Origin: Erysipelotrichaceae bacterium
Lineage (GTDB): Bacteria > Bacillota_I > Bacilli_A > Erysipelotrichales > Erysipelotrichaceae
Direction: 5' to 3'
Length of the DNA stretch: 60,643 nt
Assembly (NCBI GenBank): GCA_029101345.1
Contig: JAQXQU010000081.1
Location: forward strand, 1 to 60,643
Within the stretch, counting starts at the first letter, position 1, and each line of letters begins with the position of its first letter. The notes beneath the pieces were generated by a model. The model did not search any database and had not been told where the DNA came from. It saw only the letters and a list, made by a program, of their open reading frames with translations. A program made the translations under genes and the position numbers. This document shows positions 25,625 to 41,275 of the stretch, piece by piece.

Positions 25625-27088
25625 ATGGATCACTCACCACGTCGAAGCGTTGCTTTTATTGGCTCAGAATGCCATCCTTTTGTTAAAACTGGGGGATTGG
25701 GCGATGTCATGTATGCATTGCCTCAAGCTCTCAACAAGATGAACTGTGATGTCAGAGTTATTCTGCCACGTTATGAATGCATACCACAGAAATACCAGGA
25801 TAAGATGGTTTATCGTGGCGAATTCTATATGGATCTTGGTTATACAGGAAGGGATTATTATGTTGGCATCATGGAATATGTCTGTGATGGCATCGTCTAT
25901 GATTTCATTGACAACAAAGAGTTCTTTGATGGCAAAAAACCTTATTCCAATCTTGTTGATGATATTCCTAAATACATCTTCTTCTCCAAGGCTGCATTGG
26001 CTGCCTTGTTATATATGGATTGGATTCCTGATGTCATTCATTGCCATGACTGGCAAGCAAGTCTCGTTCCCTTGTTCTTAAGAACAATGTTCCAGGATAG
26101 CAAGCTCAATCGAAGCAAGACCATATTGACCATTCATAATCTGCGATTCCAAGGCGTTTACAATGTTGGTACTATCAAATACTGGAGTGGTTTGCCTGAT
26201 TATCTATTCAATGATGATGTCTTAACTCAGAACTGGTCTAATGCCAATATGTTCAAGGGTGGTCTATCATATTGTGACCGCATTACAACAGTAAGCCCAA
26301 CCTATGCCAAGGAGATTCAGACAAGCGAATATGGTGAGAATCTGGAAGCTCATCTACGCTACCATAGTGGCAAGCTCTCTGGTATTATCAATGGCATTGA
26401 TTGCGAAGTATTCAATCCTGCATCTGATGCAATGCTCACTGCTAATTATGATATCAATTCTGTTCTATCTGCTAAGCGTATCAACAAGAAAGCCTTACAG
26501 GAAGAATTGGGACTTGAAGTTGATGAAAACAAAATGGTACTTGGGCTAATTTCCCGTCTGACAGATCAGAAGGGGCTTGATCTATTCAATTCCATTATTC
26601 CTTATCTTCTTGATGGCAATACCCAGATTGTGGTCTTAGGTACTGGTGAAAAAGTCTATGAAGATGCTTTCCGTCAGTTTGAATATGATAATCGTGGTTC
26701 TTTCAGTGCTTGTATCCAATATGATGAAGCCAGAGCTCATCGCATCTACTCAGCAGCAGATGCAATGCTGGTACCATCAAGATTTGAACCATGTGGCCTC
26801 ACTCAGCTTAATGCCATGCGTTATGGTACTATTCCAATTGTCAGAGAGACGGGCGGATTAAAGGATACAGTTGAACCATATAACCAATATGCTTCATCTG
26901 GCAACGGCTTTACCTTTGACCGCTATGAGGCCAATCTCTTCCTTGATGCCATCAATCGCGCCAAGAATCTTTATTTCACCAAGCGTGACAAGTGGAATGA
27001 AATGATTAAGAGAGATATGGAGAAAGACGTATCCTGGGAAAATTCTGCCAAGGTTTATCGTGACCTCTATCTAAGTATTACCAATTAG
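25625..27088 (+). CDS. glgA: Glycogen synthase (ADP-glucose, GT5)
   Basis: A 487-residue bacterial starch/glycogen synthase that adds glucose from ADP-glucose to the non-reducing end of glucan. The KTGGLGDV motif is at residues 21-28, and the GT-B C-terminal half has SRLTDQKG, the PSRFEPCGLTQLNAMRYG stretch and ETGGLKDTV. Length is typical (about 480). GGAGG precedes the ATG. No glgB, glgC, glgD or glgP is in this window, which is unusual since they are commonly clustered. It converges on ppdK. Confidence 0.95.
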   Translation: MDHSPRRSVAFIGSECHPFVKTGGLGDVMYALPQALNKMNCDVRVILPRYECIPQKYQDKMVYRGEFYMDLGYTGRDYYVGIMEYVCDGIVYDFIDNKEFFDGKKPYSNLVDDIPKYIFFSKAALAALLYMDWIPDVIHCHDWQASLVPLFLRTMFQDSKLNRSKTILTIHNLRFQGVYNVGTIKYWSGLPDYLFNDDVLTQNWSNANMFKGGLSYCDRITTVSPTYAKEIQTSEYGENLEAHLRYHSGKLSGIINGIDCEVFNPASDAMLTANYDINSVLSAKRINKKALQEELGLEVDENKMVLGLISRLTDQKGLDLFNSIIPYLLDGNTQIVVLGTGEKVYEDAFRQFEYDNRGSFSACIQYDEARAHRIYSAADAMLVPSRFEPCGLTQLNAMRYGTIPIVRETGGLKDTVEPYNQYASSGNGFTFDRYEANLFLDAINRAKNLYFTKRDKWNEMIKRDMEKDVSWENSAKVYRDLYLSITN

Positions 27089-27107
27089 CCTCCAAAGGAG
27101 GCTTTTT
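27087..27107 (+). terminator. Terminator of glgA
   Basis: AGCCTCC/GGAGGCT stem with an AAA loop, then TTTT. The stop codon overlaps the 5' arm. Confidence 0.88.
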
Positions 27108-27129
27108 CTTTTCATTTTAGCAATAAAAA

Positions 27130-27150
27130 AGGAGGCAACTTGTGCCTCCT
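27130..27150 (-). terminator. Terminator of ppdK
   Basis: AGGAGGCA/TGCCTCCT with a 5-nt loop; on the minus strand it is followed by TTTTTTATT. Confidence 0.9.
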
Positions 27151-27158
27151 AATGGCTT

Positions 27159-29789
27159 TTATCGAGGATATTTGATAGCGGCTTGAGCAGCAGCCAGACG
27201 TGCAATTGGTACACGGTATGGTGAACATGAAACATATGACAAGCCTGTCTTGTGGCAGAATTCGATAGATGCTGGATCACCGCCATGCTCACCACAGATA
27301 CCTAACTTGATATCTGGACGAGTTGAGCGACCAAGCTCAGCAGCCATCTTGACTAGTTTGCCAACACCTCTCTGGTCAAGCTTCTGGAATGGATCCTGTT
27401 CATAGATCTTAGCATCATAGTATGAACCTAAGAACTTAGCAGCATCATCTCTTGAGAAACCGAATGTCATCTGAGTCAGGTCATTTGTACCAAATGAGAA
27501 GAATTCAGCTTCTGTAGCAATTTCATCAGCAAGCAGAGCAGCACGTGGAATTTCAATCATTGTACCAACATGGTAGTTGAGTTTGACATCAGACTTGGCA
27601 ATGATTTCATCAGCAGTCTTGACAACGATATTCTTGACATACTTCAATTCCTTGACTTCGCCTACAAGTGGAATCATGATTTCAGGAACAACAGTCCAAT
27701 CTGGATGTCTTCTCTGAGTGTTGATTGCAGCTTCGATGACAGCCTGTGTCTGCATTTCAGCGATTTCAGGATAAGTAACAGCTAAACGACATCCTCTATG
27801 ACCCATCATTGGATTAACTTCATGTAATGAATCACAAACAGCCTTCAGTTCTTCGACTGTCATATTCATTTCAGCAGCTAGTTCAGCAATTTCCTTTTCA
27901 CCTGTTGGAACGAATTCATGCAGAGGTGGATCTAAGTAACGGATAGTTACAGGGTTGCCATTCATTGATTCATAAATGCCTTCGAAGTCTTCTCTTTGGA
28001 GATCCAGAACTTTTGCAAGAGCAGCTCTACGCTGATCAGCGGTAGTGGAAACAATCATTTCTCTGATAGCCTTGATCTTTTCGCCATCGAAGAACATGTG
28101 TTCAGTTCTGACAAGACCAATGCCTTCAGCACCAAAATCATATGCCTGCTTAGCATCTCTTGGAGTATCAGCATTAGTTCTGACCTTCAGCTGTCTTCTT
28201 TCATCAGCCCACTTCATGAACTTGTCGAAGTTACCGGAAATTGTAGCTGGAACAGTAGGGATAGCTTCACCATAGACAGCACCAGTAGTACCATCCAATG
28301 AAATCCAATCGAATTCATGATATGTTCTATCGCCAATTGTAAATTCCTTCTTTTCAGCATTGATCTTGATTTCACCACAGCCTGATACGCAGCATTCACC
28401 CATGCCTCGAGCAACAACGGCAGCGTGTGATGTCATACCACCACGTACTGTCAAGACGCCTTCAGCAGCAGCCATGCCTTCGATATCTTCTGGTGAAGTT
28501 TCAAGTCTGACAAGAACAACCTTCTTGCCAGCAGCATGTTCTCTAGCTGCATCTTCAGCAGTGAAGACAACCTGGCCGCAAGCGGCACCTGGTGAAGCAG
28601 CAAGACCATGAGTAACTGGCTTAGCATTTTTCAAAGCAGTTGGATCAAACTGTGGGTGAAGAAGAGCATCAAGCTGCTTAGGTTCAACCATGAGGATTGC
28701 CTGATCAATTGTAACCTTTCCTTCTTCAACCATATCAACAGCAATCTTCAAAGCAGCGTTAGCTGTTCTCTTGCCGTTTCTTGTCTGCAGCATGAAGAGG
28801 TTGCCACCTTCAATGGTGAATTCCATATCCTGCATGTCATGGTAATGGTTTTCCAGAATATTGCAGATTTCAACAAACTGCTCATAGGCATGAGGCATTA
28901 CTTCCTTTAGCTGATCAATAGTCTGAGGAGTTCTGACACCTGCAACGACATCTTCACCCTGAGCATTCATCAGGAATTCGCCAAACAGTTTGTTTTCACC
29001 AGTTGCAGGGTTTCTTGTAAAGGCAACACCTGTACCACAGTCATTGCCCATATTGCCAAATACCATCATCTGGACATTGACAGCTGTACCCCATGAAGAA
29101 GGGATATCGTTTTCCTTACGATAGAAGATTGCTCGATCATTGTTCCATGAACGGAAGACAGCCTCGATTGCTCTTTCCAGCTGAAGCTTAGGATTCTGTG
29201 GGAATTCTTCATTTAAGTTAGCACGATAGAATTCCTTGAATCTTTCAACCATGGTCTTCATGTCATCAGCATCAAGTTCAGTATCAAGCTTAACGCCTTT
29301 TGCTTCCTTCAGTTCATCAATGATGACTTCGAATCTGCTCTTTGGAAGACCCATAACAACATCAGAGAACATCTGAATGAAACGTCTGTATGAGTCATAA
29401 GCGAAACGTGGGTTACCAGTCTTCTTGGCAATTGTTTCCACTACGACATCGTTGATGCCAAGGTTAAGGATTGTATCCATCATGCCTGGCATTGATGCTC
29501 TTGCACCAGATCTTACTGATACCAGTAATGGATTTTCATCATCACCTAATTTTTTGCCACTCTGTGCTTCTAGCTTCAAAAGGGCGGCATCAATCTGTTC
29601 CATAATGTCAGCACCGATTTTTTCGCCATCCTCGTAGTATCTGGTACATACATCAGTAGTGATGGTGAAGCCGTATGGAACTGGAAGACCAATGTTAGTC
29701 ATTTCCGCAAGGTTGGCACCTTTGCCACCAAGCACTTCACGCATGCTTGCATTGCCTTCTGCAAACATATAAACATACTTGTTGCTCAT
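27159..29789 (-). CDS. ppdK: Pyruvate, phosphate dikinase
   Basis: An 876-residue PEP-utilising enzyme that interconverts pyruvate + ATP + Pi with PEP + AMP + PPi. In anaerobes it often works in glycolysis. The N-terminal nucleotide-binding domain starts with the GGKGANLAEM glycine loop (about residues 22-31). The swivelling phosphohistidine domain has GGMTSHAAVVARGMG, and the C-terminal PEP-binding barrel carries MGHRGCRL and the GTNDLTQ stretch. Length matches the bacterial enzyme. AAGGAGG supports the ATG. No PPDK regulatory kinase gene is adjacent. Confidence 0.97.
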   Translation of the reverse strand: MSNKYVYMFAEGNASMREVLGGKGANLAEMTNIGLPVPYGFTITTDVCTRYYEDGEKIGADIMEQIDAALLKLEAQSGKKLGDDENPLLVSVRSGARASMPGMMDTILNLGINDVVVETIAKKTGNPRFAYDSYRRFIQMFSDVVMGLPKSRFEVIIDELKEAKGVKLDTELDADDMKTMVERFKEFYRANLNEEFPQNPKLQLERAIEAVFRSWNNDRAIFYRKENDIPSSWGTAVNVQMMVFGNMGNDCGTGVAFTRNPATGENKLFGEFLMNAQGEDVVAGVRTPQTIDQLKEVMPHAYEQFVEICNILENHYHDMQDMEFTIEGGNLFMLQTRNGKRTANAALKIAVDMVEEGKVTIDQAILMVEPKQLDALLHPQFDPTALKNAKPVTHGLAASPGAACGQVVFTAEDAAREHAAGKKVVLVRLETSPEDIEGMAAAEGVLTVRGGMTSHAAVVARGMGECCVSGCGEIKINAEKKEFTIGDRTYHEFDWISLDGTTGAVYGEAIPTVPATISGNFDKFMKWADERRQLKVRTNADTPRDAKQAYDFGAEGIGLVRTEHMFFDGEKIKAIREMIVSTTADQRRAALAKVLDLQREDFEGIYESMNGNPVTIRYLDPPLHEFVPTGEKEIAELAAEMNMTVEELKAVCDSLHEVNPMMGHRGCRLAVTYPEIAEMQTQAVIEAAINTQRRHPDWTVVPEIMIPLVGEVKELKYVKNIVVKTADEIIAKSDVKLNYHVGTMIEIPRAALLADEIATEAEFFSFGTNDLTQMTFGFSRDDAAKFLGSYYDAKIYEQDPFQKLDQRGVGKLVKMAAELGRSTRPDIKLGICGEHGGDPASIEFCHKTGLSYVSCSPYRVPIARLAAAQAAIKYPR

Positions 29790-29823
29790 TTTTCCTCCTT
29801 ATGTTTATCAATTTGACTAATTA

Positions 29824-29851
29824 ATTCTAGCATATCTTCATGAAAAGATAT
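29824..29851 (-). promoter_or_regulatory. ppdK promoter with inverted-repeat operator candidate
   Basis: On the minus strand TAGAAT (29824-29829) lies about 35 nt before the ppdK ATG. The spacer just upstream holds the perfect inverted repeat ATATCTT-CATGAA-AAGATAT (29832-29851), suited to a dimeric repressor. Confidence 0.5.
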
Positions 29852-29895
29852 ATTTGCTAAGTACATTTTGCATGGAGTTTTTTGCATTAAAATGA

Positions 29896-29901
29896 TATAG
29901 T
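29896..29901 (+). promoter_or_regulatory. -10 box 6 nt before atpI (leaderless)
   Basis: TATAGT followed by TCTAAT and ATG 29908; no ribosome-binding site. The whole atp operon would be read from here. Confidence 0.5.
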
Positions 29902-29907
29902 TCTAAT

Positions 29908-30270
29908 ATGAGCAGAAAAATAATCGGCAATCGCTTTAAAAACCTGATTGCCATTGCCATTTCCCTCATTGCAGCCTTATTCAATTGGCGGATATCTCTA
30001 GGCTTTCTTTTGGGAATTGCCTTTTCAAGAATCCATATGATTATCCTATCAGCCAGATTGAATGCAATTCTTGACTCTTCATTAAAAGACAAGGAGCCTA
30101 ATGCTTTCCTTGTTTTCTTTGGTGGAATCATTGATCTTCTGGTTCTGGCAATCCCTCTTGCTATTTCCTACTTCCTTGGTGGCTATATCCATTGGCTAGG
30201 AGTTGGCATCGGTCTTCTTTTTGAGAAGCTGCTCATGTATATCAGTGCATTGCTGAAGAAAGATGTGTAA
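29908..30270 (+). CDS. atpI: AtpI-like small membrane protein of the ATP synthase operon
   Basis: A 120-residue protein with about four hydrophobic segments (residues 12-25, 27-40, 65-85, 90-110). It occupies the atpI position directly before the a subunit. AtpI proteins help c-ring assembly or ion supply and diverge strongly in sequence, so the assignment rests mainly on size, topology and position. Predicted leaderless: the -10 TATAGT ends 6 nt before the ATG. Confidence 0.7.
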   Translation: MSRKIIGNRFKNLIAIAISLIAALFNWRISLGFLLGIAFSRIHMIILSARLNAILDSSLKDKEPNAFLVFFGGIIDLLVLAIPLAISYFLGGYIHWLGVGIGLLFEKLLMYISALLKKDV

Positions 30271-30273
30271 ATA

Positions 30274-30975
30274 TTGACTATTAATATAACAATCCAATCA
30301 CATGTGCCGGTTGTCATTGGCATTACAATAGCCTTGCTTGCATTGATGTTTGTGGCTAATCGCAAGCTGGTCAAAGCTGATCCTCTTGCTAAACCTGAGG
30401 GTCTTGTTTTGCTATGCCTAATGGTTGTTGAAATGATTGATGATATGGTGGAAGATATCGTATCACCGAAATATGTTGAGCATATGGGCCCTTATATTGG
30501 ATCAATTGCGCTCTATATTCTTACAGCCAACTATGTTGGCCTTTTGGGCTTGGATAATCCGACCAGAAACTTCAGCTGTACCTTGGCCCTAGCTTTCTGT
30601 AGCTGGGTCTTGATCCAATATGCTGATATAACCTCATCCGGTCTTAAGAACTATATCCATGGCTTCTTTGAACCGATTGCCCCATTTGTCATTCCCAATA
30701 TCTTTTCAACATTATCCCCAATGGTTTCCATGTCCCTGCGACTTTTTGGAAATATCCTTTCCGGATCAATCATCATGTCCCTGGTCTATAGCTTTACTGG
30801 CTTTTTGACTAAAGCCATTTTGCCATTTGCTGAAGGGCTTGATATCTTTGGTCCAATTCTGGCTCCTGCCCTCCATGCATATTTTGATATCTTCTCAGGG
30901 GCAATCCAGATGTACATATTCATTATGCTTACGATGGTCTTTACTGGTGTTAAGATACCAGATGAGGCCAAGTAA
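30274..30975 (+). CDS. atpB: F-type ATP synthase subunit a
   Basis: A 233-residue membrane subunit that forms the ion half-channels next to the c-ring. The essential arginine helix is present as SLRLFGNILSGSI (Arg about 153), along with PTRNFSCTLALAF upstream and the last helix before the C-terminus. The frame starts with TTG 30274, 3 nt after atpI, with only a weak GAAAG site; GTG 30304 is an alternative that would shorten the N-terminus. Confidence 0.93.
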   Translation: MTINITIQSHVPVVIGITIALLALMFVANRKLVKADPLAKPEGLVLLCLMVVEMIDDMVEDIVSPKYVEHMGPYIGSIALYILTANYVGLLGLDNPTRNFSCTLALAFCSWVLIQYADITSSGLKNYIHGFFEPIAPFVIPNIFSTLSPMVSMSLRLFGNILSGSIIMSLVYSFTGFLTKAILPFAEGLDIFGPILAPALHAYFDIFSGAIQMYIFIMLTMVFTGVKIPDEAK

Positions 30976-31001
30976 TAACTCAAATAGGAGGTAAAATTTC
31001 G

Positions 31002-31241
31002 ATGAGTGAGTTAGGTATGATCGCAATCGCTGCTGCTATTGCCACATTTGAAGGTGCTCTTACTACCATTTCCCAGGGTAGAGTTGCTGAAAAGGCAGTT
31101 GAATCAGTCTGCAAGAACCCTGAAGCTGAAAGCAAGATTCGTACAACCATGATTCTTGGCTGTGGTTTGGCTGAAACATGTGCAATCTATGGTATGCTTG
31201 TTTCTTTCCTGATCATCTTCTTCTTAGGTGGAAAGATCTAA
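31002..31241 (+). CDS. atpE: F-type ATP synthase subunit c, sodium-type ion site
   Basis: A 79-residue hairpin of two helices forming the rotor ring. The ion site in the Ilyobacter-type alignment is Gln25 (SQG), Glu58, Thr59 and Tyr63 (LAETCAIYG), which is the sodium-binding signature (Gln, Glu, Ser/Thr, Tyr). The loop KAVESVCKNPEA is conserved. The helix 1 GxGxGxG packing motif is reduced to Gly18-Leu20-Thr22-Ser24, and an extra Glu17 lies in helix 1. AGGAGG precedes the ATG. Sodium coupling is inference from residues, not shown. Confidence 0.94.
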   Translation: MSELGMIAIAAAIATFEGALTTISQGRVAEKAVESVCKNPEAESKIRTTMILGCGLAETCAIYGMLVSFLIIFFLGGKI

Positions 31242-31255
31242 TAAGGTAAAAAGGC

Positions 31256-31771
31256 ATGAGTATTAACCTTGATATTCAAGGAGCTCTATTTCCCAATATC
31301 TTTACTATTCTTGTGCAACTTGCGGCCACATTGGTGCTCTTTTTTGCGGCAAAGAAACTGCTATTCAAGCCTGCAAGAAATATGCTTGCCAAAAGGGCAG
31401 AAGTCATGCAATCATCGCTTGATGAAGCAAAGAATGCAAGGATTATCGCTGAAACAAATCTCAACAATGCCAAGGAAGAACTGAAAAATGCCAAGGCTGC
31501 TTCGGAGAGAATCATCATTTCTGCCAGAACAGAAGCCCAACAATTAAGGGATGAAATGGTCAAAAAGGCAGAGAATGATGCTCAAGCCAAGATTGATGAG
31601 GCAGATCGGCGCATTCTGCAGCATCAGAAGGAGATTGAAAAGGAAATACGTGAAGAAATGGTCAATGTAGCGATGACAGCTGTTGCCAAATTGCTTGATG
31701 AAAAGGCAACTAGTGCTGATGATAACGCTGCTATTGATCGTTTTGTCAAAGAGGTCTCCGATAAATCATGA
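31256..31771 (+). CDS. atpF: F-type ATP synthase subunit b
   Basis: A 171-residue peripheral stalk subunit. One N-terminal transmembrane helix (about 13-33) is followed by a long charged, Ala/Glu/Lys-rich coiled helix (about 45-150) ending in a delta-binding tail. It overlaps atpH by 4 nt (ATGA). Single b-type gene, so a homodimer is expected. Confidence 0.95.
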   Translation: MSINLDIQGALFPNIFTILVQLAATLVLFFAAKKLLFKPARNMLAKRAEVMQSSLDEAKNARIIAETNLNNAKEELKNAKAASERIIISARTEAQQLRDEMVKKAENDAQAKIDEADRRILQHQKEIEKEIREEMVNVAMTAVAKLLDEKATSADDNAAIDRFVKEVSDKS

Positions 31772-32316
31772 ACATAGCTGCGAAGAAATATGCTGAAGCA
31801 TTCTTCTCCTTAGGACTTCAACTAGATAAGGTTGGAGCTTTTAAGAAGGATTGCCAGCTGATTGAAAGCTCTTTTGATTTGACGGATGGAATATTGGGAT
31901 TTTTGTCCTGTGTTGATATTCCCAAAGAGGAAAAGAAGAATATCCTTGCAAAGAGCTTTGAAGGACAAATTGACAGGATGTCAATGAATTTCCTTTTTGT
32001 TCTGGTTGATAAGAACAGGGCAAGTGAATATAAGGAGATCTTCCATCAGTATTATCAATTGGCCAATCCGGAATTAGGAATCAAGGAAGGCTATGTTGAA
32101 TCAGTAAGGCCTTTGGATGAAAAGAGAATCAAGGCACTTGAAGATGTCTTGAGTACTAAAGAGCTAAAGGTCGAATTAAAGCAAAGAATAAATGATAATC
32201 TCATTTCTGGCTTCCGCGTTGTCTTTGATGGAGAAATCATTGATGCATCCATGAAGGAAAAGGTCCGGAAGATGAATGAGATGCTATTAGGAAAGGATGG
32301 TAGTTTATGGAATTGA
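31768..32316 (+). CDS. atpH: F-type ATP synthase subunit delta
   Basis: A 182-residue stalk subunit (OSCP homologue). Opening [13 protein letters not shown], a helical N-terminal domain, and the C-terminal family motif [20 protein letters not shown] near residues 148-166. Overlaps atpF by 4 nt and atpA by 10 nt. Confidence 0.94.
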   Translation: MNIAAKKYAEAFFSLGLQLDKVGAFKKDCQLIESSFDLTDGILGFLSCVDIPKEEKKNILAKSFEGQIDRMSMNFLFVLVDKNRASEYKEIFHQYYQLANPELGIKEGYVESVRPLDEKRIKALEDVLSTKELKVELKQRINDNLISGFRVVFDGEIIDASMKEKVRKMNEMLLGKDGSLWN

Positions 32317-33827
32317 AGCCAAGTGAAATAAGTGCCCTGATCCGTGAACAGATAAGCCATTATAATGACCAAATCGATAATGATGATGTTGGTACTGTTG
32401 TCAAGGTAGGTGATGGCATTGCCATTGTCCAAGGATTATCCAAAGCCATGTCATCAGAACTCTTGCTATTCCCTGGAGATGTCTATGGCATGGTATTGAA
32501 TCTTGAAGAGGATTCTATTGGTGCAGTCTTGATGGGTTCGGATACCAATATCAAGGAAGGGGATGAAGTCAAGAGAACAGGGCGGATTGTTGAAGTTCCG
32601 GTTGGTGATGAAATGCTCGGCCGTGTTGTCAATTCCCTTGGTCAGGCTATTGATGGTGGTCCTGCTATCAATGCAAAGAAGACAAGGCCACTTGAACGTG
32701 TAGCTCCTGGTGTTATGACCAGAAAGTCTGTCCATCAGCCTTTGATGACAGGTCTAAAGGCTATTGACTCCATGATTCCAATCGGCAAGGGCCAGCGTGA
32801 GCTGATCATCGGTGACCGCCAGACTGGCAAGACTGCCATTGCAATCGATACAATTTTGAATCAGGCCGACAAGAATGTTCTTTGCATTTATGTTGCTATT
32901 GGCCAGAAAGCATCAACAGTTGCTCAGATTGTTGAAAAGCTCCGCCAACATGATGCAATGAAATATACGACAGTTGTAGTTGCGACTGCATCCGAACTTT
33001 CGCCTTTGCAATATATTGCACCATATGCTGGCTGTGCAATCGGTGAAGAATGGATGGAGCAGGGCAAGGACGTCCTTATTGTCTACGATGATCTAAGCAA
33101 GCATGCCGTAGCTTATCGTACTATGTCCTTGTTGCTACGTCGTCCTCCAGGAAGAGAAGCTTATCCAGGTGATGTCTTCTACTTGCACTCCAGGCTTCTG
33201 GAAAGAGCTGCCAAGCTGAATGATGAATTGGGTGGCGGTTCAATGACAGCACTTCCGATCATTGAAACCCAGGCTGGCGATATTTCCGCCTATATACCAA
33301 CTAATGTCATTTCCATTACAGATGGCCAGATCTTCTTACAGACAGAACTGTTCAATTCCGGTATGCGTCCAGCTGTTGATACAGGCCTTTCCGTCTCTCG
33401 TGTTGGTGGTTCAGCTCAGACCAAAGCTATTAAATCTGTTGCTGCTTCCATGAAACTTGAATTAGCCCAATATGCTGAACTGCTATCTTTTGCCCAGTTC
33501 GGATCAGATCTTGATACAGCTACTAAGTCAACAATTGAACATGGCGCAAGACTTCAGGAACTGCTTAAGCAGGCCCAGTATTCGCCAATGACTATGCCTC
33601 AGCAGTATCTGTCACTATTTGCGGCCAAATTCGGCTTCCTTAAGACTATTCCTGTTGAAGAAGTATCTAAGTTTGAAAACTTCATGCACAAATATTTTGC
33701 CAATAATCATGCATCCTTTATTGCTGAAATAGCAGAAAAGGAAGCTGTCAGTGATGAATTGAAAACCTCTATTATGGATGCAATGGCGGCTTGTGTAGAA
33801 GAATTCAAGCAAAGCTATGGTGAATAA
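32307..33827 (+). CDS. atpA: F-type ATP synthase subunit alpha
   Basis: A 506-residue non-catalytic nucleotide-binding subunit of F1. The N-terminal beta barrel and central domain with P-loop GDRQTGKTA (about 168-176), [11 protein letters not shown], and the family signature [13 protein letters not shown] are intact. Length is canonical. The start lies inside atpH; atpG follows after 2 nt. Confidence 0.97.
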   Translation: MELKPSEISALIREQISHYNDQIDNDDVGTVVKVGDGIAIVQGLSKAMSSELLLFPGDVYGMVLNLEEDSIGAVLMGSDTNIKEGDEVKRTGRIVEVPVGDEMLGRVVNSLGQAIDGGPAINAKKTRPLERVAPGVMTRKSVHQPLMTGLKAIDSMIPIGKGQRELIIGDRQTGKTAIAIDTILNQADKNVLCIYVAIGQKASTVAQIVEKLRQHDAMKYTTVVVATASELSPLQYIAPYAGCAIGEEWMEQGKDVLIVYDDLSKHAVAYRTMSLLLRRPPGREAYPGDVFYLHSRLLERAAKLNDELGGGSMTALPIIETQAGDISAYIPTNVISITDGQIFLQTELFNSGMRPAVDTGLSVSRVGGSAQTKAIKSVAASMKLELAQYAELLSFAQFGSDLDTATKSTIEHGARLQELLKQAQYSPMTMPQQYLSLFAAKFGFLKTIPVEEVSKFENFMHKYFANNHASFIAEIAEKEAVSDELKTSIMDAMAACVEEFKQSYGE

Positions 33828-33829
33828 TC

Positions 33830-36464
<2,635 letters not shown>

Positions 36465-36466
<2 letters not shown>

Positions 36467-36482
36467 CAGGTTCTATCCTGCT
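36465..36482 (+). terminator. Weak hairpin after atpC
   Basis: AGCAGG/CCTGCT, 6-bp stem with a 6-nt loop, followed only by AATTTG, so termination may be partial. Confidence 0.45.
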
Positions 36483-36485
36483 AAT

Positions 36486-36515
36486 TTGCTTATATAAGCA
36501 TCAATAAAGTATAAT
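36486..36515 (+). promoter_or_regulatory. Promoter of the gls24-fakA pair
   Basis: TTGCTT (36486-36491), 18-nt spacer, TATAAT (36510-36515), then GGAGG (36525-36529) before ATG 36538. Confidence 0.65.
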
Positions 36516-36537
36516 AGAAATATTGGAGGTTATTGCT

Positions 36538-36896
36538 ATGCCGATTAACAAAACAACTGGTTATGGTCAGATCAGAATATCTGATAATGCCATTGCTTCT
36601 ATTGCTGGAAGTGCAGTTATTGAATGTTATGGTGTTGTAGGTGTTACACCAAAGAATCCCATCAAAGATGGTTTCAATGATTTGTTAAAAAAGGAAAACT
36701 ACTCTAAGGGAGTTATTGTTAGAAATAAGAATGGAATATTGGATATTGATCTCTTTATCATTGTCTGCTATGGTGTCAAGATCTCTGAAGTAGTCAATGA
36801 AGCTCAGAAAAGAGTCAAATACAATCTGGAAAAGACTTTGAATATGGACATCAATTCTGTCAATGTCTATGTTGAAGGCATTAAGGTGGTTGACTG

Positions 36897-36897
<1 letters not shown>
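36538..36897 (+). CDS. Asp23/Gls24 family protein (YloU-like)
   Basis: A 119-residue alkaline-shock/Gls24 family protein. Family features are the NAIASIAGSAVIECYGVVGV stretch near residues 14-32 and the C-terminal VNVYVEGIKVVD. Members bind membrane anchors or act in envelope stress; exact role open. ATG 36538 is preceded by GGAGG. The stop overlaps the start of fakA by one base, the usual yloU-yloV order. Confidence 0.9.
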
Positions 36898-40552
<3,655 letters not shown>

Positions 40553-40625
40553 TAAGAGGGCATTTCTTAATCATTCTTAATATCATTATTGGAAATGCCT
40601 ATGTTAAGATATTTTTGGTGATACT

Positions 40626-41237
40626 ATGAAAAAACAACAGACTAAAGAAAAGAAAAAGATGTCAAAAGGGACTATAGCCCTGATTGTTGGCATCATCATT
40701 ATTCTGATTCCTTGTTCAGTTTTTGGCTATATTCTGATCAGTGCTTCCATCAAAAACCATGAACCTGTCATTGGCAATCGTTATGAGAGTGATCTTGATC
40801 CTGCCATTACTGATGAAAACATCTCAGCAATCCAATCTGCTGTCTCTTCTCTTGATAAGGTTGAAAACTGTACTGTCGAACTGACTACTTCCCAATTGAG
40901 AGTCAATGTTGACTGCAATAATGACATTACAGATGAGGATGCTCAACTTCTAGTTGATGTTGTCTATCAAACTGTAGCAGAGAAACTGCCTGTTTCAACC
41001 TATTTCACAAGCAGCTCATCAATGAAGATGTATGACTTGGCTATCAATGTTTACAACGAAATCGGCTCAGAAAACTTCATCTATTACCTTCTGACCAAGA
41101 ATTCAAATATGGCTGAGCCTTCAGTCCAGCTCGTATCTGAAGCCAAAAATGAGAGCATTGCCAAAGAGCTGCGTGGTGAAACAAGTGACCAGGGCGAAAC
41201 TGGTTTGCAAAATACCGGAGATATTCCTGAGGAATAG
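40626..41237 (+). CDS. Membrane-anchored extracellular protein, unknown function
   Basis: A 203-residue protein with a Lys-rich cytoplasmic start (1-15), one transmembrane helix (about 17-40) and an extracytoplasmic alpha/beta domain (about 55-180). A strand-forming pattern with a DCNND turn lies near residue 100. The tail is Glu/Gly-rich. No family recognised. GGTGAT precedes the ATG at short spacing. It lies between ligA and the rRNA methyltransferase gene, where some Firmicutes carry camS, but it does not resemble CamS. Confidence 0.7.
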   Translation: MKKQQTKEKKKMSKGTIALIVGIIIILIPCSVFGYILISASIKNHEPVIGNRYESDLDPAITDENISAIQSAVSSLDKVENCTVELTTSQLRVNVDCNNDITDEDAQLLVDVVYQTVAEKLPVSTYFTSSSSMKMYDLAINVYNEIGSENFIYYLLTKNSNMAEPSVQLVSEAKNESIAKELRGETSDQGETGLQNTGDIPEE

Positions 41238-41240
41238 CAT

Positions 41241-41264
41241 AAAGCTTCAGATATCTGAAGCTTT
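41241..41264 (+). terminator. Terminator of the anchored-protein gene
   Basis: AAAGCTTCAG/CTGAAGCTTT, 10-bp stem with an ATAT loop, then T-rich sequence that also forms the next gene's -10 box. Confidence 0.85.
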
Positions 41265-41270
41265 TATATT
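41265..41270 (+). promoter_or_regulatory. -10 box 5 nt before the rRNA methyltransferase (leaderless)
   Basis: TATATT is followed by AATTT and ATG 41276. No ribosome-binding site. A -35 box would fall in the preceding terminator stem. Confidence 0.45.
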
Positions 41271-41275
41271 AATTT

